A stretch of 64,000 bases of DNA from Lingula anatina (taxonomy: Eukaryota; Brachiopoda; Lingulata; Lingulida; Lingulidae), in assembly GCF_001039355.2 (NCBI RefSeq), contig NW_019774792.1, positions 161,005-225,004 of the forward strand. The letters run 5' to 3'. The notes beneath the pieces were generated by a model. That model saw only the letters and a program-made list of their open reading frames with translations, had not been told where the DNA came from and ran no database searches. Shown here piece after piece: positions 35,801 to 47,800 of the stretch; within the stretch, counting starts at the first letter, position 1; each line of letters starts with the position of its first letter. A program made the position numbers and the translations under genes.

Positions 35801-38800
35801 TCTAACCTTCAGTGATATTTTGTACAGTATTTAAGTGTGGCCCTGATATCAGAGGGTAGATATATTGCAGTTTCATGTGAGAGTATCTGTGATTCTGTAT
35901 GCACATTTAAAATTGACTACAGATGCCTACAAACTCTTTGCACACAATTGCATTTATATTGTTTAACCGAGGTTATAAAGTAATAGGTGTTTGATTATGG
36001 TGTATAAATTGTAATGCATTTTGTTTAATGCCACAGATGAAATTGCTGTAATAGATGAGATCCAGATGATCAGAGATTACAACAGAGGCTGGGCTTGGAC
36101 AAGAGCATTGTTGGGTAAGCATATTAGTAGAAATAGTAGTAACAGTCCTATTTCCCATTACAGTTGTAGTGGTAGTTGTTTTAGTGGTTACCATAGTGGT
36201 TACCATAGTACTAGTGTCTGTTTTCTGAAGATTGTTGGTTTTTTACTAAAAAAGTGAAATTAATTCCAATATGAGTGCATATGTGTCTGTTTTTGTGATC
36301 ATGGTAATTTCGCAGATCCTCCTTAACGAACTCCCTATACTCTTTCTACAAACAACGTTTTTCTGTTCCCTGGTTCAGATTGAGTTTAACAAATACTGCT
36401 AGTTCTAATTTACAGGAGCACATACCTCATTGCAAAAGCCCTAAATTATTCAGCCTATTTCTTACTGTACTGAGCCAATAACTTGATGGAATAATGGAGA
36501 AATTGTCCCAAAGTTTGGTATTAAGTATATACATGACTCATTTGATCTAAAAATTAAAATGTAAACTGATACAGAGTGAAGGCAATTTTCAAGTACTTAA
36601 AGTATATCTGCATGGTGAACAATTAATATCAGAATCTATGGGCTCATTCCCATTCTACATAGGTTGATCCAGCTTTGCTGGACCTCATGCTGATGCGATC
36701 AGATTAAAACATATCCTCTTATTTCCAATGTACTCCTATAATCACCAGATTTTCTTTATTCTTCTCAATGCCAGAAGGATAATAAGTCAACTGATATTAA
36801 GGCCTTAAGTCAAAAGTTCCATAAGAAAACCTAAAGCACAAGTCACACACTCAGTCAAATGTACAGAAATTGTCATGTGGCTTAGATTACTTTCATTATC
36901 CCTTTATCCTTTATTTGTAGGAGTCAATGCAGATGAGATACATTTATGTGGAGAAAAATCAGCAATACCTTTAATCAAAGACCTACTGGCAGAATTAGAT
37001 GAAGAAGTGGAGGCAAGTTTAGTCACTTCATTTGTAACTAGAAAAGCACAGACCTCTGCCAAGGCAGCAATTTTTGATTATTATTGATTATTGATTGATT
37101 ATTGATCTGGATCACCACCAAAAACTAATCATCTCTTCCTTGGCCCACTTCTGACAGTTCCTGAAAATTTCATCAAAATCGGTCCATAACTTTTTGAGTT
37201 ATGTTGATGACAAAAAACAAAAAACAAACAGGGGTGAAAACATTACCACCTTGGCAGGGGTAACTATTTTAAACAGATTTCACACGAGACAGTAGAAGCA
37301 ATTACTTAGGAATTCTCTCTCTCAGATCCTTTTATGGAGCTGCCACTTTGGTTTGGATGAAAATTTGTCTGGTTATGTCTTACAGTTTTTGAGATAATCT
37401 CTACAGTTTCCAGCAAGTGCAAGGTAGTAAACACAATCAACAAATTACCATTTTAATTTGCTTTTTATTAAAGGTGAATGAATATGAGAGACTAACAGAT
37501 CTTACAATTGAGAATTCAGCAATGGGTAGGTCTGTGTTTTGAATAAATTTTTTTAATAAATGGTAATATACTCGCTTTATGCCTTTGACATATATGTCAT
37601 TATTTTTACATATATTTTTACTTGAGCCTAATAAGTTTGTCTACCATCATAAAAAAAATGTTATTTCTGCACAAACCATATGGTATGTATGTCCTTTTTT
37701 TATGTACAGACACAGATGTCTGTACATATAGCATTCACCTGTGTCTGTTGTCGTCGTGTACTGTCAGTGATAATATGATAAGTGGAAAAATGTTTTTCAA
37801 ACTTACAGAGCTGATGAATATTCATAAAATACAGGTCCAGTTCGAAAAGCAAGATGATTAGACCATTTTTATGTACAAATAAAAATGTAGTATTCACCTG
37901 CGTCTGTGCTCGCAGTCGCTACCATTGGCATTGCTGTCATTGCCATGCACTTTCACCAATAACACGATAAGTGGAAAACCATTTAACCATTTGGCTTGAA
38001 ACTTACAGAACTTACATATATGCAACACTGATAACACATTTCAAGGAAAACCAATAGGCCTCTTGTCTTGAAAATCACTGGAGTGATCAATGTTACAAAT
38101 ATAGTTTGAGTTTGAAAATCTGTTTTGATCAAGCTATTTCTTTTTGTATGTAAGTGGTTTTTCCTCAGATTTGATTCTTATACATGTGAACAGTCTAATT
38201 AGTGAACTAATTAGATAGGTAAAAGTGTTTTTCTGCATCTTAACAATATTGTTAGTTGGTTATATAAAAATGATGGTAAACCTGTTATTGTGTATTGTGT
38301 AATTAAGTGTCAAAAATGGAAACACACTCCATTGCAGTTTGTCAGATTCAATCATTCACAATGTTCAGAATCTCAGAATGGATCAAAATGGACATTTAAA
38401 ATTGCTTTATTTATATCTTTCCCATCTCAATTGATTATTTTGTTTTATATAAAAAAGTGCTGAAAATGGAAAGAAACTTATTTCAGTACAGTTATCTCCT
38501 GTGTACATATTGGCATTTTCAAGATGTAACTTAAAAATTTCATGGGCCTTTCCTTTCCTAGTCACATTTTTATGTACAGACACAGATGTGTAACTCCAAA
38601 GATGTTGCCGGACCTCAGGCTTTTCTGGCAGTCAAGACCGGTCGGTCCGACAGTTTCTCCATGTCTGAATACCCAGAGGCGGTATCGCCTCTCTGATCCT
38701 CTAGTTATTTCTGCTTTTTCTTTGTACATCTGACAGCTTTGCTGTCTTGTTCTAGATAATAAATCCATTTCTGTATTATTTTCATTCCAGGCTCACTAGA

Positions 38801-38973
38801 AAATGTACAACCTGGTGATTGCATTGTTTGCTTCAGTAAAAAGGCAATATATGCCACTACTCAACACTTGGAAAAGCTTGGCCATGAAGTAGCTGTTATT
38901 TATGGGAACCTACCCCCAGGTCAGCAAATGTGTTCAGTTGTAAATTCATCAGATGTCAATAAAGAATTACAAA

Positions 38974-39004
<31 letters not shown>

Positions 39005-42000
39005 TATCCACGCACTTTTGGGACAAAAGTCTGGGATCATGTTATCCCGCCTGTCCGTGCGTCTGTGTGTTAGTAATTTCCGCTATCTCCTCCTGGACTA
39101 TTGCAGGTAGGAAGTTGAAACTTTGGGAATCAGTAGACCCATCTTCAGGGATGTGCATGGGCACATTGGAATTTTAGTGCAACAGGGGGTTGGGCTGTGC
39201 CTGGGGGGGTATGTGATTCAAAATTCTTATGACATTGTAATTTCTGCTATCTCCTCCTAGACCGTTAGAGATAGGAAATTGTATCTATGGGAATTGGAAG
39301 ATCCATCATCAGGGATGTGCATTGGCATTTTGGAATTTTAGTGCCACAGGGGGTTGGGCTGTCCCCGGGGGGTGGTTAATTCTAAATTCTTATAACATTG
39401 TAATTTCCACTATCTTCTCTTAGACCATTACAGATAGGAAACTGAAACTTTGGGAATTGGTAGACCCATCATCAGGGATGTGCATGGGCATTTTGGAATT
39501 TTAGTGCCACATGGGATTGGGCTGTCCCCAGGGGGGTGGGGGTTGATTCTAAATTCTTTTCACAATGTAATTTCTGCTATCTCCTCCTAGACCATTGCAT
39601 ATAGGAAGTTGAAACTTTGGGAATTGGTAGACCCATAATCAGGGATCTGCATGGGCACTTTTGAATTTTAGTGCCACAGGGGGTTGGGCTGTCCCCAGGG
39701 GGTGGTTGATTCTAAATTCCTTTCACATTGTAATTTCTGCTATCTCCTCCTGGACCATTAGAGTTAGGAAGTTGAAACTTCTGGTTATTAGTATACCCGT
39801 CATCAGGGATGTGCATGGGCACTTTGGAATTTTAGTGCCACAGGGGTTTGGGCTTACCCCGGGGGGTGGTTAATTCCAAATTTTTATCACATTGAAATTT
39901 CTGCTATCTCCTCCTAGACCATCAAAGTTAGGAAGCTGAAACTTTGGTGAATAGTTTACCCATCATCAGGGATGTGCATGGGCACTTTTGAATTTTAGTG
40001 CTACAGGGGGTTGGGCTGTACCCTGGGCGTGGTTGATTCTAAATTCTTAAGACATTGTAATTTCTGCCATCTGCCCTAGATCATTAGAGTTAGGAAGTTG
40101 AAACTTTAGTGATTTGTATACCTATCATCAGGGAGGTGCATGGGCACTTAAGAATTTTAGTGCAACAGAGGGTTGGGCTGTACCCTGGGAGGTGGTTGAT
40201 TCTAAATTCTTATGGCATTGTAATTTCTGCCATCTGCTCCTAGACCATTGCAGGTAGGAAGTTGAAACTTAAGGAATTGGTAGACACATCTTCAGGGATG
40301 TGCATGGACACTTTGGAATTTTAGTGCCACAGGGTATTGGGCTGTCCCGGGGGGGGGGGGGGTTGATTTTAAATTCTTATGCCATTGTAATTTCTGCTAT
40401 CTCCTCCTAGACCGTTAGAGATAGGAAATTGAAACTATGGGAATTGGAAGATCCATCATCAAGGATGTACATATACGCTTTGGAATATTAGTGCAACCGG
40501 GGGTTGAGCTGTCCCCAGGGGTAGGTTGATTCTGAATTCTTTTCAAATTGTAGTTTCTGCTATTTTCTCCTATACCATTGCAGGTAGGAAGTTGAAACTT
40601 TGGTGATTAGTATACCCATCATCAGAGCTAGATGTGCATGGGCACTTCTGAATTTTACAACAGGGGGTTGTACGTGTGTATGTGCGTGTGTGGTAAGTGG
40701 TCCCTAGGGGTGAGCTGCTCTTGATAATATGGGGAAGTGCCGGGATATGCAATGGCTACCCATTGACACCATCTAGTTTTTCTTTATTTTCTTCATCATT
40801 TTTGCTGACAAACACTGTTGTTTTTGTTTCATTTAGCTATCACTAGTCTGCCCTCATCACAAATGTAGGAGAACATTGTACAATTCTTTTGTCATAATTT
40901 TAAATAATATTTAATCTTATTGAACAATATATATATCTTATTGAACAATTTTTTTTACTTTAGGAACTAAACTTGCTCAGGCAAAGAGGTTTAATGATCC
41001 AGATGATCCTTGTAAAATATTAGTGGCTACAGATGCAATAGGAATGGGTCTCAATTTGTAAGAAAAATATATGAATTTATAATAATTTTCTACAGAAATT
41101 TAATAACAAAAATGTGATTCAATGATATTACTCATAGAATAGTGTGATATATGTTTCAAAGACAGATTGCCCAATCCAAGTAATTAGATATTTGAATGCC
41201 ATTATTTTCCATGTGAGTTTATCAGCCAGTTTGCAAAACTACTAATCATTCACAAGTTATTAATTAAACTAAGTGTCTAATGAAATAATAAATCATTCTT
41301 ATATTGTGATTATATAGCATTTTTAAGGTTGTTCTTTCTTAGTTCTCCCTAAACCATTGATACCACCCCCACAAGATTGAATTATTTTTTATTTCAGGAG
41401 CATAAGAAGAATTGTATTCCATTCTTTAACAAAGATGGATATTGGTGAGGATGGTCAAAAAGTTTTCAGGATGATTGCTCCATCACAAGCATTGCAAATT
41501 GCTGGCAGAGCAGGAAGATTTGGCACAGATTTTGAAAATGGCTTTGTAACAACATTGATGGAAAGAGACCTCCACAAACTGAGGAGGTTATTGAATAGTG
41601 ACATCCCGGAAATTGAGGTATCACCCAAAAATATTTTTTCAGAAGACTTCAATGAAATTAAAAATGCCATTTTACATGAAAAAGGATGACTATAAGAAGT
41701 TCACTGCCACAAGCAGTTAAAGCATACATTTAAGTGGAGATAGGATTTTTTAAAGATTTTTAACATTTTGCATTTTATTTCATTAGTGCCCTCATGAAAA
41801 TAACTCGCATCATTTGAAAAATTATCCTCCGCCAATTTCCCCTCCTAAGCTTTGGAATAAACAATTGAGAAATTATTTATCCTGTGTTACACTTAATACA
41901 AACTGAAGGTAAAATGGGTTATATGTTATTTTACAGAAAGCTGGATTGCATCCTACAAGTGACCAGATTGAAATGTTTTCTTTCTATCTACCCAAGCTTC

Positions 42001-43218
42001 GACTTGCAGATTTAGTGGTCAGAATTGTTTCCTTTTTTCAGATTTAAAATACCTTTCACATGCTTTCATAATGTCTGTGTTTTAAGCATTGAATGTTGAA
42101 CTTACTATTGGTATGTTTTACCAATTATTCCTTTTCTTGTTTTCTGTTAAGGATTAATGTCTGAGCATGATTAATCTTTAATATTTTAATCTGCTGACAG
42201 ATATATTTTTTACATCAACCAAATTTGTGTTAAATATTTATTTCCTCCACTTTCAGGACGTTTTTATTCACCAGTGCAGTTTGGATGGAGATCGTTTTTT
42301 CTTGTCTGATATGGAAACTTTCAAAGAGCTAGCTGAGCTCTCAGCCCATATTCCCTTAGATTTACGTGTGAAGTATGTGTTTTGTGTGGCACCTATCAAA
42401 ACAGAGGACAAGATTCTGCTTTCTTTTTTCTTGAGGGTAAGAATTGTTTTGTTTTTTGTATAAGCAATGTTTTGAGTACATATGATTTGCACTTATTACT
42501 TACTCGATTTGCCTCTTGAGATATGAGTGAAATTTATGAAAAGAATTTTTTTTTTACTTGACAAAAGAAAGTTCTTAAATGAAGCTTATCGCTAAGTCCT
42601 AGTATGTTGAACAAAAGTTTACCTAGCTACAAAGTCTTTTCTTTACAATTTAAAACTTGTAGCAAAACTTAATTCAATTGTACAAACTTGAATTTTTCAG
42701 TATGCTCGACAATACAGCCATGCAGAACCAGTGACTGTGAAATTCATAAAGAAAACACTTAACTGGCCTCTTTCTCCTGCAAGAACAACAGCTATGATAA
42801 ATAATTTAGAGTCCGTGTATCAAGGTCTTGATTTATACCGTTGGTTTGGGTATGTGTATGATTTGGTATTAATTTTTTGACATTTGGAAAATTAAACATC
42901 AGCATAATTGATTGGTCAAAGTATTATTTTTAATATAAAAGCACTGATATTTAATCTATTGAATTGTCATGTTGTCTTCTAAGGTAGGCTCTGTGATGAA
43001 TATTATTTTAATATTTACTTTCCAGCACACGATTTCCAGACATGTTTCCAGATAGTGAACAAATCAAAGAGATGCAGGATGAAATAGACCGCCTAATATT
43101 GGCAGGAGTGAAAAATATAACAGTTTTACAAGATGCAAGTGACACAGAAGAGACTAAGGTTGAGAAATCACCTATGTACAAAAAATGGAAATCTGCCTTA
43201 CAAGTAAAAGAAAAGTAA
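23642..43218 (+). CDS. SUPV3L1: SUPV3L1 (mitochondrial SUV3 RNA helicase), 16 exons
   Basis: ATP-dependent RNA/DNA helicase of the mitochondrial degradosome. Exons: 23642-23948, 30288-30365, 30933-31040, 31543-31657, 34906-35074, 35274-35385, 36037-36114, 36921-37012, 37474-37525, 38791-38919, 40964-41057, 41398-41617, 41937-42017, 42257-42436, 42701-42849 and 43026-43218 (stop). Phases agree: 2157 nt, 718 residues (human about 786). The N-terminus is Arg-rich with few acids ([20 protein letters not shown]), fitting a mitochondrial presequence. Helicase motifs: Walker A GPTNSGKT (exon 5), [11 protein letters not shown], Walker B DEIQ (exon 7), CIVCFSK (exon 10), [12 protein letters not shown] (exon 11), [10 protein letters not shown] (exon 12). 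A SUV3 C-terminal region follows. Intron 8 has a GC donor. Exons 1-3 occur twice because of the assembly patch; AATAAA at 43321-43326. Confidence 0.95.
24134..25466. mobile_element. DNA transposon (CAG...CTG ends), present on one haplotype
   Basis: A 1333-bp insertion with perfect 16-bp terminal inverted repeats (CAGGGAGGGAAATGGG), flanked by the 6-bp duplication AGATTA at 24128-24133 and 25467-25472. The alternative haplotype at 28259-28280 shows the uninterrupted empty site. It lies just after SUPV3L1 exon 1. Near 24774-24922 a short + strand frame of about 48 residues (starts [19 protein letters not shown]) has a basic, nuclear-localisation-like run and may be the first piece of a lost transposase. 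Non-autonomous. Ends resemble hAT elements, though classic hATs duplicate 8 bp. Confidence 0.88.
25877..25877. other. Single-N contig join 1
   Basis: One ambiguous base separates sequence ending ATCCTGCAAAGCA from sequence that jumps back to a near-copy of position 21727. The left side corresponds to position 28676 of the piece on the right. Confidence 0.95.
26439..26594 (-). other. ALMS1: Duplicate of ALMS1 exon 22257-22412
   Basis: Same 156-nt exon, same 52 codons and same splice sites as the copy at 22257-22412. It sits in the alternative-haplotype patch. In the transcript it would add an identical 52-residue repeat, which is more likely an artefact than biology. Confidence 0.85.
26830..27205 (-). 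mobile_element. LINE 3' fragment, patch copy
   Basis: Allelic copy of the LINE remnant at 22712-23080. Here the last 83 residues of the reverse-transcriptase-containing protein remain open (26954-27205), ending with [14 protein letters not shown] and FKDLYF. The upstream half of the frame includes a CxxC ([15 protein letters not shown]). Confidence 0.75.
27762..28068 (+). other. SUPV3L1: Duplicate of SUPV3L1 exon 1
   Basis: Allelic copy of 23642-23948, encoding the presequence and first 102 residues. The clearest coding difference is residue 4 (Val instead of Met). Donor phase is identical. It lies in the single-N-bounded patch. Confidence 0.88.
29089..29166 (+). other. SUPV3L1: Duplicate of SUPV3L1 exon 2
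   Basis: Identical in coding content to 30288-30365 ([20 protein letters not shown]...). It is the patch-haplotype copy. Confidence 0.88.
29435..29725. mobile_element. MITE with long imperfect inverted repeats (copy 2, and its allele at 30636-30922)
   Basis: Inside SUPV3L1 intron 2. The left arm (GTTCAGAATAAAAGTGATC ... GTGGGGAATCTCGCTA) is mirrored by the reverse of the right arm (GTGCAGAACAGAAGTTATC ... GTGGGGATTCTTGCTA). Same family as 21500-21735 and 49870-50105. The copy at 30636-30922 is the other allele. Confidence 0.6.
29734..29841 (+). other. SUPV3L1: Duplicate of SUPV3L1 exon 3
   Basis: Copy of 30933-31040 encoding [20 protein letters not shown] and following residues, with the same phase. 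The patch ends 33 bases after it at the second single N. Confidence 0.88.
29875..29875. other. Single-N contig join 2
   Basis: One ambiguous base separates the patch from a piece that starts at the homologue of position 28677, the base after the break of the first contig. Confidence 0.95.
32029..34059. mobile_element. 2.0-kb DNA transposon (CAG...CTG ends), nested
   Basis: Perfect 16-bp terminal inverted repeats CAGGGTTCTCCCCAGG at 32029-32044 and its reverse at 34044-34059, with the 6-bp target duplication ACAATG at 32023-32028 and 34060-34065. A second terminus-like copy (CAGGGCTTCTCCTAGG) lies inside at 32514-32529, suggesting an older internal rearrangement. Near the right end is a short tandem array (unit about 19 bp, core GTATCGGCAAAAA) at 33957-34025. 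No transposase is recognisable; the element contains a 25-N gap. Confidence 0.85.
32273..32297. other. Assembly gap, 25 N
   Basis: Unknown bases inside the nested transposon. The roughly 160 bases before the gap are a homopolymer-distorted version of the roughly 160 after it. Confidence 1.
37046..37262. repeat. Dispersed repeat, about 220 bp (copy 1 of 2)
   Basis: From GAAAAGCACAGACCTCTGCC to ACATTACCACCTTGGCAGGG, with GATTATTGATTGATTATTG and AAAATCGGTCCATAACTTTT inside. The same order of blocks occurs at 62149-62372. The ends (ACCTCTGCCAAGG and CCTTGGCAGGGGT) are complementary, so the unit is bounded by short inverted repeats. It lies 33 bases after the GC splice donor of SUPV3L1 intron 8. 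Confidence 0.7.
37700..38060. repeat. Two diverged copies of an about 170-bp unit with a palindrome
   Basis: In SUPV3L1 intron 9, the unit at about 37700-37860 and the unit at about 37868-38060 both run from TTTTTATGTACA through ATTCACCTG and GTCTGTG to ACGATAAGTGG or ATGATAAGTGG, then a stretch on touch-like A/T-rich sequence. The first starts with a perfect palindrome (ATGTACAGACA, 4-base loop, TGTCTGTACAT). The same left arm recurs at 38571-38588. Confidence 0.5.
38571..38715. repeat. Dispersed repeat with AGAGGCG hairpin end (copy 1)
   Basis: Ends in the perfect hairpin AGAGGCG-GTAT-CGCCTCT followed by CTGATCCTCTAGTT. The same hairpin and following bases recur at 56334-56368 near NFU1. 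Confidence 0.55.
39073..40650. repeat. Tandem array, about 9.5 units of about 164 bp
   Basis: In SUPV3L1 intron 10. The block GTAATTTCTGCTATCTCCTC recurs at about 39073, 39237, 39400, 39567, 39730, 39893, 40057, 40220, 40387 and 40550, steps of 163-167 bases. Each unit continues with a GGAAGTTGAAACTTTGG block, CATCAGGGATGTGCATGGGC, GGAATTTTAGTGCCACAGG and GGTTGGGCTGTCCC. Units differ by roughly 5-15 percent by eye. The preceding flank (ACTTTTGGGACAAAAGTCTG) looks like the edge of a larger element. Confidence 0.92.
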
Positions 43219-44836
43219 AAAAGTAAATTTCCAAATACAAATCAAGATGATGTGATAAACATCTTGAAAATTTTGCATGAAAATTTCACTGCAGATATTT
43301 TTATAATTAATACACTTAAAAATAAACTGGCCATATATAAACGTGTTAAGTTTTGATTGATGAAAAAAATGCCCCACATTTTGGGATTTGAAAGGACTCT
43401 AATTCCCCTTTGTGTATGAAGCTACAAAAAAACCGAAAGGAAGTCATTTGAGATACTTGAATAATTCAGCATATGTTATTTCATTTATCTACAGTCAGTA
43501 CAGCAAATTGAGGGAATACTCCAGTTTCTGGATACAGAATGAAGTGAACACAAAGCAAAAACTTTTTACAGGCCCTTTTCTTGCTTTCTTTAATGCCACA
43601 TCTGCAAGACACCTGCAACTTACTTTAAAATGTGTCTTTTCTAAACATTTATTGACACGAAAGTGCCTCTTGTACATGAATAAAATCAACAAGAATGATA
43701 TCACACACTATTAAAATATCATACAACATACATATTTAAATAACAGGTTTGCAATGGACTACGTAACCCTTTTTGAAAGCTTAAATGATTAATGTTACTA
43801 CTGTTACTCATGTCTGTGTCTGAAGTGTCGATTTTTTACAGTATCTTTTGCACCCAGGTCTTTCTTATGTGTTTTTCCAAGGCATTCTTGTCCATTGTAA
43901 TAAAACTTATTTGTTGATGTAAAAGGGACCAATAGATATTTCTGAAAACTACCTGCATCATCTAATCCATTCCCCATCCATGCCAAGTAGCCAAGCCAAG
44001 TGTCTCCTGTAGTTTTTCTCTCTAATACATCTTGTTTACCACAGAATACTTCCCACATCTGATACTACAATTATTTTTTAAAAAAGAACCCCATCCCATG
44101 CATTATGAAATATACAGAGTACAATGAATGTATACTTTTGTGAAAATATGAAATGATAAATAGAAAAACCTTGGTCTTCAATGTAATATATGCAACAAAT
44201 GTTACAAGGTCTCATTTTCCACAAAAGAAAAAAAAATGTCCTTCAAGTACATGTTACATTGTTCAACGAGTACTAGTAGATCTGCAGAGCACAATGACAC
44301 CCTGACTCATCTACATAAGTGTTCTTGAAGCTGGTACTGAGATACTGCAAGCCCTATTTGACAGGCATAATTTACAGTGCAGTGCTTGAAACAAATGACA
44401 AAAGTTAAGTATTTGTACTGCATTCCAGATCTCTGGACTTCCCAGTAAGATATCTTGCTATTCTTCTTTCAATGACTCTCCTGAAAAAAAAAAAAAACCT
44501 CAAGTTAAAACTTTTGTAGGTTTACATCAAAAATACAAATAATATGCCACAATGGCTGTTAGAAAGCCTTTGGTTATCAAACATTACAGAACTGTATCAA
44601 ATCACTAATTAATCTCATTCTTAACGAGGTCCCAAAAAGATGCCCTTTTGATCATATTATTTGGAAGATTCATAAAGATATAAATATACATTTCTATACA
44701 ATTCCTGACTATACACTGTATAATATTTCTTCATAAAAAGATATTACATTCATATTTTTGAAACTTACTTCTAAAGGACAAGCCTTGGAAGAAAGTTCTC
44801 AATGTCAAACTACCCACCTTACACCCACTCAAAAAA
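43219..44836. other. Convergent intergenic region between SUPV3L1 and CSNK1A1
   Basis: Contains the SUPV3L1 3' UTR (AATAAA at 43321-43326) and, from the other strand, the 3' UTR of CSNK1A1. Small frames at 43412-43714 and 43804-44058 show no family resemblance and no splice context that I trust. Nothing else is recognisable. Confidence 0.5.
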
Positions 44837-47800
44837 TCATATCTTCTTTCCTGGTGTTGCCATAGCACCAGAACTTGCATTTTGGGATGATGCCTTCTGT
44901 TTTAGCATGGTCCAGTCAAAAGTGTAATCATACTGATGGTTCAGTGTTCTGAAGAGAATGCGGAACAACTGACGCAGGTACATGTAGTCTGGAGCTTCCT
45001 CAAACCGAAGGCCTCTGCAGTAGTTCAAGTACATAGCAAATTCTGCAGGATATCCCTGAAAATACAAAACATTTTTAAGGAAACATTCGTGAAAGTAACA
45101 TTGAAGCATTTCTACATGTACATTTTTTACTTTGCTGACAGCTCAATTGACCCCTGACTGTCATCCCTGTTTAATTTTAGCAACAGCAGTCCTTTCTGTT
45201 TTGATCAAACCACATGCTTAGCTTGTACTGCAACTGTAATAGCTCTGTCCAGGAGTTTCTTCTTCTTGCAGCCAGAATGTGCCTGGGGGTAAGCCTCTAT
45301 AAATACAGGGGCTCTGAGCCAATTTGGCCAGTTAAGAGTTAGAAGGTGGAAGTCAGAGCAGTTGTTCAAGGGAGCAAGCAGTTAGCTGTTACTGTTTGGG
45401 CTGTCAGTCAGAGGGCAGAGCTCTTGTACATAGTTAAATGTGTTAAGCAGAAATAAAGATTATAAAAAGAACCCCATTTGTTGGTAGCAACAAACTTAGT
45501 TTCAAAAGAAAAAGAACCATACAATATCATTCACTGACGTAAGACAAAATTACATTTCATGAAGATATAATTGTTCGATATAGAATTACTCAATATCTGT
45601 TGATACAAATAAATTTGTATATTTATATAACAAGCAGTTGGATTAATTTTACCTTGCAGAGATTTTCAACTGGTGTGGACATTTTCTTTTCGCTGATTTT
45701 TTCATACTTCTGTTTTTTAGTTGCAGCCTGAAAAGAAAAAAATTAATTGATTACCTATAGCTTGTTTGAGTAACAATATTCCATTTGACAAAAACTTCCA
45801 TTTGACAGAGAAATAAAAAAATGCATCTTTAGCAACAACTGAAATATTTTTAAAACAAAAATGTTGCTTAACCGATTTGACTTTTGATATTAATGAAGGA
45901 AAAAAGTGTGCATATGCTTGCCAACTGTTTTATTAAAATTATTGAGCATTTCTGTGTTATAAATTCATGTGAAGGGTGTTGATAACTGTAAATTAGCATT
46001 CAGGCAATAGCAATACATATTATCAATACACAAATTTTATTATAAATCATTTATATTCTTGCAACCAATTCAAATGAAAACAAAGCTTCATATCAATGAT
46101 GAAAATTTTTCAAGACAGTAGGAAAGGTTACCCTATTACAGGATGCTTTAAAACTGCAGATAAAAATAACTTAATGTTTTAGGCCTGGGTCAACCATGCC
46201 AATAACCTTTAAGTCACATTTCATAGCCTGAAATGCCACTTAAATAACATTATTTTTGCAAAGTGGCCAATAAATGGCATCTAAATTGCTAATTAATTGT
46301 CTGAAAAAGCTTTTTAGTAAAAGTGGAAGAGGTCTTATTGAAATGTACCAAATGGATGACAACATCAAATGGATGACTAGTTTTTAAAGTTTTCAGAAAT
46401 TACTCTTTTCATAGCTTATTTAGAAGGCAATCATTGCACCCGTTCCTGCGTCCACATACACAAGAAAAAGCCTCCATAATGAAACCATAAAGAACTGGAC
46501 CGAAATAAGAAATAGTTATAATAAAAATTTTTATTCAAAAATACTGAATAATGTAATATTTCAAATGGTTTAAAGAATTAACGTCCTTTCACCACATTAC
46601 TTTTCTGTATTTGCAGAAAAAAAATGAGGCAAAATCACAAGTACTTGGATGGAATCTGAGGATAATTCTGACAATTAAAATTCCTTCTGTTGCTAGTTCT
46701 GTGTGTGTGTGTGTGAGCATGCTTAATTTACAAGGCTTTCTCATATAATAAACACACAAAAGTTTTTTTTTTTTTTTTTCAAAAAATAATTTCACTTTGT
46801 ATTATTCCATTGGAAGTAAGATAAAATTTACAAACAAAATCTGGGTCAATTCTGAATGTATTTCAAAGAGTTTCATGTCATGCAAAGTTAGATGACAATT
46901 TTCAGTTACAACTTAACAACTTTATGTTGAACCACAAGCCTTACCTTTAATCCCTGCCAAGGCAAATTAGTCCTGTTAAAATACATGAGAACATAGCCAA
47001 GTGACTCCATATCATCTCTTCGACTCTGCTCAATACCTAAGTGAGCATTGATACTCGCATATCGTGCCGTTCCTGTTAGATTTTTGTCTTCCCTGTATGC
47101 AATATGATTGCGTGTACGGTTATCCCTGTATTTCTTGGCCAGTCCAAAATCAATTATAAACACCTACAAAACCAGAGCACATCAGATATTTTTTTCATCT
47201 CTGTTTCAAATTGATCTTAATGCTGCAGTTCTTTACATCACTTTTACTTTCATTTTGAGTCAATAAATAACCAATTGATTGCTTCCTTACATCTTCACTT
47301 CTTAAAAAAAAGCATCGCACTTTACTACTGACTGTAATGATTGGTTTAGTTGTGTGAATACCTTGTTACAATGCCGTCCAATACCCATAAGAAAGTTATC
47401 TGGCTTGATGTCTCTGTGAATAAAAGTTTTTATTATGTACATACTCTATCCGGCCTATCATCTGAAAAGATATAAAAAAAGATAAACATTATAGACATAT
47501 AACACAAAAAAGAAAAATCTTCTCAATAACAAATCATGTAAAAAAATCCCTTTATCCCTAATAATCACATTCCCCATTTTAAAACCTAGAGTTACAATTT
47601 ACCCAAACTGATTTTAAGTTAAGGTAATGCTCACTTATTTGAAATACACGTTTTCATATCACCACAATGCAGGAGAGTATAAAATCTCCAAGCCAAGTAT
47701 CAAACCCTTTATGTGTCTTTTTTGGCTCCAGGATATGCATATAATGCATGATATGCATGTTCGACATACATTCTATTCATAATGAACATATACTACGTAT

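Noticed and set aside
39073-40650. CRISPR-like array
   Set aside because: Repeats are 164 bp, head-to-tail without spacers, and the genome is eukaryotic.
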